From positions 1-64,000 of the IMG/VR virus record IMGVR_UViG_3300023278_002223: a DNA stretch of 64,000 bases. One strand, given 5' to 3'. Numbering within the stretch: position 1 is the stretch's first letter; every line of letters starts with the position of its first letter. The notes under the pieces were generated by a model. That model worked only from the letters and a program-made list of their open reading frames with translations. It was not told the DNA's origin and made no database searches. The position numbers and the translations under genes were made by a program. Shown here in pieces: positions 34,635 to 42,065 of this stretch. Source of the DNA: a virus.

Positions 34635-35342
34635 CTACCCCTGTTCTCCGCAGCCCTCGCAACCGCCACATCCGTCCTCGGTCCCACAGCTGGAGCCACA
34701 GGCTCTAGGAGAAGTGTCTAGCTCTCGGATCTCCCTAGTGGCTAGATCGATGAGGTAAACAGAGTCCTGATTGTGACTTAGGGCAGGGATCTGCTCAACA
34801 GGAACGCCCTCAACTAGGCCTCGGATAGTCTTAGAGACCATCTCGTGAGTCACTACGACAGAGATATCATTGCTAGATATCAAGTTGAGAAAGTGGTCAT
34901 TGACTCTTTCGGCAATGTCCCTGTAGCTCTCGCCTCCTGGGAAGGCGTTGCTCCACTTGTTCCCCTGACGATAGGCTGTCTCCACTGGGAAGAACTGGTC
35001 CCACTCGCCTCGCTCTAGGCCCGCCACACAGCCCATATCTCCCTCTTTTAGAGCATCGTGGGTGTGAATGTTCTGAAAGTCAGACTCGATTACGTCAGAG
35101 ACGATAGTGGAGGTCTGCATTGCTCTACCCAGAGGAGAGGAGTAGAACATAAAGTCCTCACCCCCCTCCAGGGAGTCTAGAAGGAAAGAGACCATGACAC
35201 CCATTAGGAATGCCTGCTGGCAGCCCTTGGCTGTTAGGGGTGAATCAAGTCGACCTTGGGCCTTGGAAATTCTGTTCCAGGCGGTTTGACCGTGTCTGCA
35301 CAGGATGATCTTGCCCATCCCTGGCTTGCTCTTAAACTTCAT
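34635..35342 (-). CDS. Histidine phosphatase (phosphoglycerate-mutase superfamily) with Cys-rich tail
   Basis: 235 aa, AGGAG 6 bases before the start. Family core is intact: RHGQTAWN with catalytic His17, LTAKGCQQA, YSSPLGRAMQT, an acid residue in LKEGDMG (about 100) and the second His in VVVTHEMVSK (about 166). It would dephosphorylate a small phosphometabolite or phosphoprotein through a phosphohistidine. The C-terminal 25 residues are unusual, with seven Cys in a Gly-rich tail (CGSSCGTEDGCGGCEGCG) that could bind metal or iron-sulphur. Last gene of the EF-G unit; substrate unknown. Confidence 0.8.
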   Translation of the reverse strand: MKFKSKPGMGKIILCRHGQTAWNRISKAQGRLDSPLTAKGCQQAFLMGVMVSFLLDSLEGGEDFMFYSSPLGRAMQTSTIVSDVIESDFQNIHTHDALKEGDMGCVAGLERGEWDQFFPVETAYRQGNKWSNAFPGGESYRDIAERVNDHFLNLISSNDISVVVTHEMVSKTIRGLVEGVPVEQIPALSHNQDSVYLIDLATREIRELDTSPRACGSSCGTEDGCGGCEGCGEQG

Positions 35343-35372
35343 GTTACGCTCCTAGTCTTCCTGGGGTCATGA

Positions 35373-37448
35373 TTACTTATTCTTGGCTTCTTGATCGGCT
35401 TTGTATTCGGCGATCAATTCTTCTTTGATGTCGCCTGGGGCTGCCTTGTAGTTTGCAAGCTCCATGGTGTAGGAGCTCATTCCACGGGTTGCGCTTCGGA
35501 GATCAGTTGAGAATCCAAACATCTCAGCCAGTGGGGTCTCTGCAATAATAACAGCGTCTGTTCCTTGCTGGGTGGTGTCTACTAGAATCCCGCGTCGGGC
35601 CAACATTAGGCCCACCATGTCTCCCTGGAACTCTGAAGGACCAGAGATCTCAACCTTCATGATTGGCTCTAGAATCTGTGGCTTTCCTTTGGAGTAGAAC
35701 TCTCGGAAGCATGCACGAGCGGCTGCCATAAAGGCCATGTCACTTGAGTCTACGGCGTGAGCCTTACCGTCCTGAAGCTCAACTGCTAGCCCATCGATTG
35801 GTGCGCCAACTAGTAGACCTTTAACTACGGCCTGAGCGAAACCCTTCTCAACAGATGGGATGTATTCGCGAGGAACGTTACCACCAGTGACAGTGCTTGT
35901 GAACTCCAGATCTTCTCCTTCAGCGGGGCCCATCTTTCCGATAATCCTACCGAACTGACCTGAGCCACCAGTCTGCTTCTTATGGGTGTAATCGAATTTA
36001 ACTTCGCGGGTCAAAGCCTCGCGGTATGCAACTGTTGGCTTACCAACCTCAACCTCAGCACCAAACTCACGCTTCATGCGCTCGATGTAGACCTCCAAGT
36101 GGAGCTCTCCCATTCCTGAGATTAGGGTGTCACCAGTCTTATCGTCCTGGGCGACCTTGAAGGTTGGGTCTTCTCGTGTGAAGCGACCAAGAGCCTTTGA
36201 AAGGTTGGCCTGCTTCTTACGGTCCACACACTTGATGGATAGCTGAATTACTGGCTCAGGAACGTGCATGGATGTGCAGAGTAGATCGACTCCAGGGGCA
36301 CGGAAGGTGTCACCAGAAGCACAATCGATTCCGAACAGTGCTACAATGTCACCGGCCTCTGCTCTCTCGATGTCTTCCATCTGGTCAGAGTGCATTCTCA
36401 CAAGGCGGCCAATCTTAACTACCTTGCCTGTGCGGGCGTTCTCAATCTGCTCACCCTTGACGAGTGCTCCCTGGTAAACTCGGATGTAGGTAAGCTGTCC
36501 ATACTGTCCGTCCTCAAGCTTGAAGGCGTATGCTAGGGTGTCAGCACTCTCGTCCATTTGGACCTCTTCCCCAGTCTTAGCATCAAGAGCCACGTTGGTA
36601 ACATCGCCCGGTGCAGGGAGGTATCGAGTGACTGCGTCTAGGAGGGGCTGGACCCCTTTGTTTTTGTATGCTGAACCACAGAAGACTGGGCAGAGCTCAA
36701 GAGAGATGATTCCAGCACGGGCTGCACGGTGGATTTGCTCTTCAGTAGCAGCGTCCTCTAGGACGGCCTCCATTAGCTCATCATCGAACATAGAGAGAGT
36801 GTCTAGGAGCTCCTCACGAGCAACCATAGCATCGGCCTCCATGGAAGAGGGGATCTCTTCGATTCGGATGTCCTGACCATTATCACCGTCGAAGTAGTAA
36901 GCCTTCATTGTGACGAGATCTACGAGCCCCTCAAGGTCAAGGCCCAGTCCGATAGGAAGCTGAAACATTGCCGAGTTTAGCCCCAGTTTGTCTTTTAGGT
37001 CAGAGCAGACCTGGATTGGGTCAGCACCAGTGGTGTCGCACTTGTTAACAAAGGCGAGGCGAGGTACGTTGTATCGACGCATCTGACGGTCAACGGTAAT
37101 TGACTGAGACTGAACACCAGCAACACCGCAGAGGACAAGAACAGCGCCATCTAGAACACGAAGAGAGCGCTCAACCTCAACAGTGAAGTCAACGTGCCCT
37201 GGAGTGTCAATGATATTAATAGGGTTCTTACCCCACTCAACGTGGGTGGCCGCTGAGGCGATAGTAATACCACGCTCTCGCTCTAGCTCCATTGAGTCCA
37301 TTGTGGCACCAACGCCATCCTTGCCTCGGACTTCGTGGATGGAGTGAATTCTGTCACAGTAGAATAGAATGCGCTCAGTTAGAGTCGTCTTACCGCTATC
37401 TACGTGGGCCGAAATTCCAATGTTTCTCATATCTGGATTGCTGGGCAT
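35373..37448 (-). CDS. fusA: Translation elongation factor G
   Basis: 691 aa, full length for EF-G, which moves tRNA and mRNA through the ribosome using GTP. All GTPase motifs are intact: P-loop AHVDSGKT (14-21), RGIT switch I (59-62), DTPGH (81-85) and NKCD (135-138). Domains II to V are present: domain IV contains the GGSGQFGRI stretch, and the end has the expected [18 protein letters not shown]. The N-terminus ([37 protein letters not shown]) is of the spd/mitochondrial EF-G1 type from memory. It starts in a TAATG overlap with a 39-aa zinc-knuckle gene. Arg codons are mostly CGN, as in the capsid gene, suggesting strong expression. Phage-encoded EF-G is rare. Confidence 0.95.
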   Translation of the reverse strand: MPSNPDMRNIGISAHVDSGKTTLTERILFYCDRIHSIHEVRGKDGVGATMDSMELERERGITIASAATHVEWGKNPINIIDTPGHVDFTVEVERSLRVLDGAVLVLCGVAGVQSQSITVDRQMRRYNVPRLAFVNKCDTTGADPIQVCSDLKDKLGLNSAMFQLPIGLGLDLEGLVDLVTMKAYYFDGDNGQDIRIEEIPSSMEADAMVAREELLDTLSMFDDELMEAVLEDAATEEQIHRAARAGIISLELCPVFCGSAYKNKGVQPLLDAVTRYLPAPGDVTNVALDAKTGEEVQMDESADTLAYAFKLEDGQYGQLTYIRVYQGALVKGEQIENARTGKVVKIGRLVRMHSDQMEDIERAEAGDIVALFGIDCASGDTFRAPGVDLLCTSMHVPEPVIQLSIKCVDRKKQANLSKALGRFTREDPTFKVAQDDKTGDTLISGMGELHLEVYIERMKREFGAEVEVGKPTVAYREALTREVKFDYTHKKQTGGSGQFGRIIGKMGPAEGEDLEFTSTVTGGNVPREYIPSVEKGFAQAVVKGLLVGAPIDGLAVELQDGKAHAVDSSDMAFMAAARACFREFYSKGKPQILEPIMKVEISGPSEFQGDMVGLMLARRGILVDTTQQGTDAVIIAETPLAEMFGFSTDLRSATRGMSSYTMELANYKAAPGDIKEELIAEYKADQEAKNK

Positions 37449-37567
37449 TATGCTATTTTCCTTGTACTGTCTCTGCGAGCATACGACTCACAAAGCTTGC
37501 AGACTAGTGATTGGCTGCGAAAGTCAACCTTTTTGACTTGCTTGCGGCACTTCTTACATGTTTCCAT
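37448..37567 (-). CDS. 39-aa zinc-knuckle mini protein
   Basis: Starts [13 protein letters not shown] and has [12 protein letters not shown] later, giving two CxxC pairs spaced by 17 residues, a classic zinc ribbon or knuckle in a very basic protein. Its stop overlaps the EF-G start (TAATG), so EF-G translation is probably coupled to it. The -10 element lies so close upstream that the transcript may begin at or near the ATG (leaderless). Binding to RNA, ribosome or the EF-G mRNA is possible; function unknown. Length below usual ORF cut-offs, but codon structure, position and motif support a real gene. Confidence 0.7.
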   Translation of the reverse strand: METCKKCRKQVKKVDFRSQSLVCKLCESYARRDSTRKIA

Positions 37568-37573
37568 ACCATT

Positions 37574-37602
37574 ATATTAGCACACAATGTGTAGCGTTTC
37601 AA
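37574..37602 (-). promoter_or_regulatory. Leftward promoter of the EF-G unit
   Basis: On the - strand TTGAAA (37602-37597), 17-base spacer, TAATAT (37579-37574), or TATAAT overlapping at 37576-37571. The spacer ends TTGTGTGC, similar to TTGTGC in the promoter at 41209. AAAAGTTGAAAC is shared by both. Confidence 0.75.
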
Positions 37603-37612
37603 CTTTTATTTT

Positions 37613-37642
37613 AAAAAAGGCCACGCCAATTAAGGCGTGACC
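37613..37642 (-). terminator. Leftward intrinsic terminator
   Basis: On the - strand GGTCACGCC (37642-37634), loop TTAATT, GGCGTGGCC (37627-37619), then TTTTTT. Nine base pairs with one G-T. It separates the sugar block from the EF-G unit. Confidence 0.93.
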
Positions 37643-37673
37643 AATGAAAGGAGAAGTGTCGTTCTCTTTAAGT

Positions 37674-38480
37674 CTATCGTAGTTCTGGGTTTGCATCGAT
37701 CCAGTCTTTAATCATACTAACGCCGACGCCCTTTAGTCCCATCTTCTTAGCAACCTCTGGGGTCACTGACTTGCTTAGCCATACGATTTCCCAACCAACA
37801 GGGTTGAGGAACTGGTCGGCAAGAATTACCTTCTTACCTCTGGCCTCTGATCTATAGAGACAGAGGTTGGCGGACTCATGCCACCATGCAAAGCTAGCGA
37901 CCTCTGTGCAGGAGAATGCTGGGTCATAGCCTCTAAGGTGTTCAACTCCATCTAGGAGAGTGGTTCTTTGGTATCCGAGATAGGAGTCTGGGCCAGTAAA
38001 GAACTCGACCTCCTTCTCAATGTCGAAGTCGAAGTCTACATCGTAGTTCTCTCCGATGATCCTCATGGCCTTATCGACTGCCACCTTCACTCCCTCTGGG
38101 CGGTGCTTGATGGTCTTGGGTCTGACAATAATAGCGTAGTCAGTCTTTAGGGGGACGATGGCGTTTACATGGCGGACGCCTTCTCCAACTGCCTCTACAA
38201 TCTTAGGCGCAGTACCGTCATCCCTAAGAGGCTCGACGTGAACCCAGGCATGCTTCATGAATCCAGGAATAGCCACATTGGACAAATACCCCTCATCTCG
38301 ATGCAGCCCGACATCTCCTGGCTTAATCAGGTACTTCAAAGCATACAAAACTTCGTCCAAATCGACTTTATAGTCATGAGGTGGAGCCCAGGTAACCCAC
38401 GGAAACCCGTTTAGGCTCCTGATGTCTCCAACGAAATCGACGAGTTTTTTCCAAAAGTATTTTTTCAAATCCCTAAACAT
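37674..38480 (-). CDS. Permuted NlpC/P60-like (YiiX-type) cysteine hydrolase
   Basis: 268 aa from ATG 38480, with AAGGGGG 5 bases upstream; the open frame to 38561 overlaps the upstream gene and lacks a site. The layout matches the circularly permuted papain-like fold: LIKPGDVGLHRDEGYLSN, then a candidate catalytic His in GFMKHAWVHVE, and a candidate nucleophile Cys in FSCTEVASFAWW near the C-terminal half. In this permuted family His precedes Cys, which fits. Possible roles are cleavage of amide bonds in peptidoglycan or lipoprotein. Last gene of the surface-sugar block; no signal peptide is visible, so it may act in the cytoplasm. Confidence 0.5.
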   Translation of the reverse strand: MFRDLKKYFWKKLVDFVGDIRSLNGFPWVTWAPPHDYKVDLDEVLYALKYLIKPGDVGLHRDEGYLSNVAIPGFMKHAWVHVEPLRDDGTAPKIVEAVGEGVRHVNAIVPLKTDYAIIVRPKTIKHRPEGVKVAVDKAMRIIGENYDVDFDFDIEKEVEFFTGPDSYLGYQRTTLLDGVEHLRGYDPAFSCTEVASFAWWHESANLCLYRSEARGKKVILADQFLNPVGWEIVWLSKSVTPEVAKKMGLKGVGVSMIKDWIDANPELR

Positions 38481-38491
38481 GTTATCCCCCT

Positions 38492-38896
38492 TCAACGGAG
38501 TGACCATCCCTGGCCCTCTGTCCACTTTAGTGGCTGAATGTGTGAAAGTGTATCGAACCAATTTGTAAATCTAACCGCTTTGTCATCAATGTAGTAGCAG
38601 GCTCTTGGCTTTTCTGCTGTGATTTCATCTATGTACTGAAGTAGTCCGTGACTGTCAAGCCAAGCACTAACAAGCTCAGTCCCAGTAGTCCCATCAACTA
38701 GGGGACGATCAGAGCGAGCCTTGCATGTGTATAGGACAAGCCTGTACTCCCCAGAGAGAGCCTTGATGGCCTCTGCTGAGCCAGGGATGAGGTCGCCCTC
38801 AACGTAACCACCGTTCCAGTCTGTTTGGGCGTGTAGGACTCCATCGAAGTCTATGGCGATGGTCTTTGCTGCCTCTGCGTCGTAATCTCTAGCCAC
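38492..38896 (-). CDS. HAD-superfamily phosphatase
   Basis: 134 aa from a GTG that overlaps the end of the NeuB-like gene by 8 bases. Motif I DFDGVL (Asp16 region), motif II within LVLYTCKAR, and the acidic YIDDKA motif IV are present. It is a compact cap-less HAD enzyme. Within the nonulosonic-acid-type block it is a natural candidate for removing the 9-phosphate that follows the synthase step, though the substrate cannot be told from sequence. Confidence 0.75.
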   Translation of the reverse strand: MARDYDAEAAKTIAIDFDGVLHAQTDWNGGYVEGDLIPGSAEAIKALSGEYRLVLYTCKARSDRPLVDGTTGTELVSAWLDSHGLLQYIDEITAEKPRACYYIDDKAVRFTNWFDTLSHIQPLKWTEGQGWSLR

Positions 38897-39716
38897 CGTA
38901 ATCTCTCTTTTCTAGGAAGTCCTTCTCCCCCTCTGAAATGTCAGACGCTGTCTTTGATTCTAGAACAACACCTTTAACCGAGGACACCATGGCTGCAAAC
39001 TCTTCAGGCAGCAAGGCACATTCGAGGTGGTGAATCTTTAGATCTCTGGACAGAGAGAAGTGTCTCTCGATCATACCAGCCCCATTGAGAGCTGCAACGA
39101 GGGTGGCGTCGTAGCCAACTTCGTGTCCAGAATAGCCGATAGTAACCTTGGGGCTTGAGACCTCTTCGATCATCTTCCTAATGTATCCAGTGTTAGATAG
39201 CCCATCAGGGGTGGGATAGATAGAGACACAGTGAAGAATGTACGCCTCTATGTCCTTCTCCTCAATCCTCCTTAGGGCTTCTATGTAGAAGTCGTGAGTC
39301 TTTCCCCCCATGCTGTACACAAACGGGATGCCAAGCTCTTTACACTTGTCTGAGACCAAATCAAACAGCTCAGACTTGGCTGCATCCATAGAAGCTATCT
39401 TTAGGGCAGAAGGCCCGAAGGGGACAACGAAGTCTAGGGACTCCTTGTCATGGACGGTGGTGCTCCACTCTATGCCAACATCCCTACAGTGGTCAACAAT
39501 CTTCTGCATATCGGCCCTGTCGATCTCTAGAGACTTTCTGTAGTCTGAGAACGGCATATGTCTCCACCTCTTAGAGGGGTCAGTGTAGTATGAGTCCACG
39601 TTCTTAAACTTGAACTTAACCTGCGTTGCACCTGACTTCTTCGCTTCGCTAATCATAGCGCAAAGAATGTTGGTGCTCCCTAAGTGGTTAATTGTACATT
39701 CGCATACGAATTTCAA
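38889..39716 (-). CDS. NeuB-like nonulosonic acid synthase
   Basis: 275 aa from TTG 39716, preferred because GGAGGTGG sits 6 bases upstream and it follows the previous stop by one base; an ATG at 39731 has no site. Sialic-acid-synthase family motifs: MKFVCECTINHLGS (compare IAEIG-NH-G), SGATQVKFKFKNVDSYY, PFGPSALKIASMD, HCVSIYPTP and VTIGYSGHEVGY. These enzymes condense phosphoenolpyruvate with an N-acylated hexosamine to a nine-carbon sugar acid. The usual C-terminal SAF (antifreeze-like) domain is missing, since the family is normally about 340 aa. Neighbouring CMP-sugar synthetase supports the pathway. Confidence 0.8.
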   Translation of the reverse strand: MKFVCECTINHLGSTNILCAMISEAKKSGATQVKFKFKNVDSYYTDPSKRWRHMPFSDYRKSLEIDRADMQKIVDHCRDVGIEWSTTVHDKESLDFVVPFGPSALKIASMDAAKSELFDLVSDKCKELGIPFVYSMGGKTHDFYIEALRRIEEKDIEAYILHCVSIYPTPDGLSNTGYIRKMIEEVSSPKVTIGYSGHEVGYDATLVAALNGAGMIERHFSLSRDLKIHHLECALLPEEFAAMVSSVKGVVLESKTASDISEGEKDFLEKRDYGG

Positions 39717-39717
39717 T

Positions 39718-40365
39718 CTACCACCTCCCATTATCAGACAGAATGTCATCTAGAGGCTTATCCATCATGATCTGACTTCTGATGCTTCTTTCTTTCTCAA
39801 TGATAGTGTAGAACTTGCCCCAGTAAAACCCCAAGAGCTCCTTAGGAACAACAATGGCCCCATCTCTATCCATGGCAATGTAGTCACCGGAGTTAATGGT
39901 AACACCTTCGATTTTAATCTCACAGTCGTACTTCGTCAAAGCCCAATGCCCGATTGCGTCAATGGGGTTGTTGTCTTTTGAGAAAACTGGGAAGCCAATG
40001 TCATCAATTATGTCGGCATCTCTGGTTATGCCATCTGTTAGCATCCCCTGTGCTCCCATCTTCTTGTAGATAAGAGAGGTGATATCTCCAGTATGGGCAA
40101 CCTTGTTGTCATTAGCCTGCAAACACACGATGGGGTTCATGTGGCGGAAATAGTCCTGGTGGTCCCTATAAATGCCCATCCTGATGCGGTCAAGCTCTTC
40201 ATAGTTGGCAATGGTGACTTTCTGTCCATAGGTGGTGAAGGCTGGCCCATGCACGAACTTGCTATAGCCAGCTGTGGGCTTGATGTTGATGTAGAAGTCA
40301 TCAGCTTTTTGGCCAACGATCTTCCTAAGGGCATCGTATGCTGCGCCTAGGTACAGGTGTTTCAT
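39718..40365 (-). CDS. RraA-like aldolase
   Basis: 215 aa. The RraA / 4-hydroxy-4-methyl-2-oxoglutarate aldolase signature is clear at residues about 100-125: MGAQGMLTDGITRDADIIDD then FPVF, including the Gly-rich turn, TDG and RD residues that hold the metal and pyruvyl group. The N-terminal KPTAGYSKFVHGPAFTTYG stretch and GVTINSGDYIAMDRDGAIVVPKE near the end are also family-like. Some members are aldolases, others RNase E inhibitors. In this block an aldolase that supplies or tunes a keto-acid precursor for the sugar is plausible. Stop and start overlaps tie it to genes on both sides. Confidence 0.8.
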   Translation of the reverse strand: MKHLYLGAAYDALRKIVGQKADDFYINIKPTAGYSKFVHGPAFTTYGQKVTIANYEELDRIRMGIYRDHQDYFRHMNPIVCLQANDNKVAHTGDITSLIYKKMGAQGMLTDGITRDADIIDDIGFPVFSKDNNPIDAIGHWALTKYDCEIKIEGVTINSGDYIAMDRDGAIVVPKELLGFYWGKFYTIIEKERSIRSQIMMDKPLDDILSDNGRW

Positions 40366-40502
40366 TGCTTTTCATCCTTAGTAATAAAGTATCCACCAAA
40401 AACCAAAACCAAAGTGAACGCTATTAGACTAACGTTAACTAGTGCAATTAGGCCCGCCCAAACGCTTGCTGCGATAAAGAACCTCTTAATGCTACCCAGC
40501 AT
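40362..40502 (-). CDS. 46-aa membrane protein
   Basis: Translation begins MLGSIKRFFIAASVWAGLIA and continues LVNVSLIAFTLVLVFGGYFI then TKDEKQ: one long or two tight transmembrane helices with a basic N-terminus and charged end. It overlaps the end of the CMP-sugar synthetase gene and its stop overlaps the RraA start (ATGA), so it is embedded in the operon. Possibly anchors a sugar enzyme at the membrane; no family recognised. Confidence 0.6.
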   Translation of the reverse strand: MLGSIKRFFIAASVWAGLIALVNVSLIAFTLVLVFGGYFITKDEKQ

Positions 40503-41169
40503 CTTTCTCTCTTTTCTCAATTATTGCTCTTACAATCTCAAGATCCTCATTGTCATCTACGTCTAATGCCTCGATCTTGTTTACTGGGTATAGAAATGGA
40601 TTGCTACCCACTCTCTTTTTTCCCTTAACGAGGGCCTCTACTGTCACACCATACAGGCCGTGGGTCTCCATCAGCATGGGATCTAAGTCCTGTGAGTTTG
40701 GCAAAACCTCTGGACAGAAGTTGATAGGATTAGCTCTGTCGGACCAGAAGTACTCCTTCACATTGTTGATAGTGAAGAATGAATCAAAGTTTCCGAAGTT
40801 TTTAAAGGCCCTAATGGCCTTGTCCATAGTCTTGGATGTTATCAGTGGGGAAGTGGCAAAGGTTTGACAGATAAGGTCTACGTCCTCTACGGAGTGTAGA
40901 GCCCAGATCAAGAGATCATTGGCGTTGCAGGAGTTGCTGGCCAGGGCTTGCGGCCTGTCGATGATCCTAAGACCCTTGTTAATGAGGTCTGATACATCGG
41001 CCTTAATTGCCTCACACTCAGTGTCCAGGTAGACAAAGTCCACCTCTTTGCATTTAAGAGACTTCTCACAAGCCCTGTAGACAAGAGACTTTCCGTTGAT
41101 GCGGATAAGGTTCTTGCCTAAGACTCTCTCGGAAGTCCCCTTGGCTGGGATTACTAGTGCTGTTCTCAT
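40492..41169 (-). CDS. CMP-nonulosonate synthetase (NeuA-like cytidylyltransferase)
   Basis: 225 aa with GGAGA before the start. N-terminal nucleotide-binding signature LVIPAKGTSERVLGKNLIRINGKSLV matches the cytidylyltransferase consensus (PAKG-S-R--GKN), then VDFVYLDTECEAIKAD, an FATSPLITSKTMDKAIRAF strand-helix and a final KIEALDVDDNEDLEIVRAII (Mg-binding Asp pair). It would activate the nine-carbon sugar as CMP-sugar. It is the first gene behind a good leftward promoter at 41209. Confidence 0.85.
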   Translation of the reverse strand: MRTALVIPAKGTSERVLGKNLIRINGKSLVYRACEKSLKCKEVDFVYLDTECEAIKADVSDLINKGLRIIDRPQALASNSCNANDLLIWALHSVEDVDLICQTFATSPLITSKTMDKAIRAFKNFGNFDSFFTINNVKEYFWSDRANPINFCPEVLPNSQDLDPMLMETHGLYGVTVEALVKGKKRVGSNPFLYPVNKIEALDVDDNEDLEIVRAIIEKREKDAG

Positions 41170-41208
41170 TTGTTGTCTCCGGGGTTCTTAAAGGTTGTAC
41201 TTATAGAT

Positions 41209-41237
41209 ATAATAGCACAAGATGGAGACTGTTTCAA
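41209..41237 (-). promoter_or_regulatory. Leftward promoter of the nonulosonate block
   Basis: On the - strand TTGAAA (41237-41232), 17-base spacer, TATTAT (41214-41209). The sequence AAAAGTTGAAAC plus TTGTGC before the -10 is shared with the EF-G promoter at 37574. It begins just after the stop codon of the upstream gene. Confidence 0.7.
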
Positions 41238-41240
41238 CTT

Positions 41241-42065
41241 TTAATTCAAGTCTTCGTACAGCCAGAGGTCTCTTGGAACTTCTTCGGGGATGTAACTGCC
41301 CTTGCTGCAAATGTTTAGAGAGACACCCTTTGTGGCTAGGTATTCGTTCCAATCGAACATCCCAGAGAGGGAAAGAGCCGACTCTCCTTGGAATAGTTGC
41401 CCAGCAGCCCCCTGTCTTGCCAGAAGCTCACTGTCATTTCCGTCATAGAAGTGGTCGATCTTGTCTGTGTGGCCAAAGTCAGCAGGATAAAGGTCTACCC
41501 CAATGAGGTTTATAGACTTTGCGCCAGCATGTAAGGCTGTGAACAAAACGGTTTCTTTGATCGTACCCGGACCCCATGGCTTAACGATAGGCTGTGCATC
41601 TAGAGTCCAGTCATCGTGATTCCTGGTAACACAGAGGCATCTCTCTTGCTTGCCTGGGTCACTAATTCTAAAGAATAGGCTTGGGTTGGTGTCTCCCCAC
41701 AAGCCGCCCTTCATGGACTCTAAGGACTGACCTGCGGACCCCACGGATGTCACACCTCTGAGGTTATATGGTGTAAAGTTGTTACAATTGAAGAAGTGGA
41801 TGTCCACTCTTGGATGCATTGCAGCGAAAGCCTGCTTGATTGTGAATACGACCTTGCCGTCTAGCTTTTCAGACAAGTACCCTGAAGGGAAGTCAGACAG
41901 GGATGGGCCGCATGACACAACATAGATGTCCTCGCCCTCATACATGCCCCTGAGAAGAGCTATTCTGTCCACCTGGCTCTCAATACCTTCAACCATATTG
42001 GAGTACAAGATACCCCTGTCGCTGACATGATACTTAGACCAGTCAAAGTTGACTAGGCTAGCCAC
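41241..42065 (-). CDS. DUF115/GT42-like sugar-acid transferase (candidate)
   Basis: 274 aa from GTG 42065 with GAGGG upstream. The phrase IYVVSCGPSLSDFP is the GxGPSL-type CMP-sugar-binding loop seen in GT42 sialyltransferases and in DUF115/Maf-type proteins. Further family-like segments are ADFGHTDKIDHFYDG, AGAKSINLIGVDLYPADFGH and WNEYLATKGVSLNICSKGSYIPE, as in the Y--D...HF tail of those enzymes. It most likely transfers the CMP-activated sugar to an acceptor (virion protein, lipopolysaccharide or host surface). The exact family is not certain. Confidence 0.6.
   Translation of the reverse strand: MASLVNFDWSKYHVSDRGILYSNMVEGIESQVDRIALLRGMYEGEDIYVVSCGPSLSDFPSGYLSEKLDGKVVFTIKQAFAAMHPRVDIHFFNCNNFTPYNLRGVTSVGSAGQSLESMKGGLWGDTNPSLFFRISDPGKQERCLCVTRNHDDWTLDAQPIVKPWGPGTIKETVLFTALHAGAKSINLIGVDLYPADFGHTDKIDHFYDGNDSELLARQGAAGQLFQGESALSLSGMFDWNEYLATKGVSLNICSKGSYIPEEVPRDLWLYEDLN

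Noticed and set aside
36520-36876. 118-codon frame on the + strand inside EF-G
   Set aside because: Lies fully opposite conserved EF-G sequence; no start signal; shadow.
35373-37448. EF-G as host contamination or chimeric assembly
   Set aside because: Same strand, overlaps and spacing as phage genes on both sides, with promoter elements shared with another phage operon.
41195-41213. Rightward promoter (TTGTAC and TATAAT) on the + strand
   Set aside because: Spacer between the boxes is only seven bases and no rightward gene follows.
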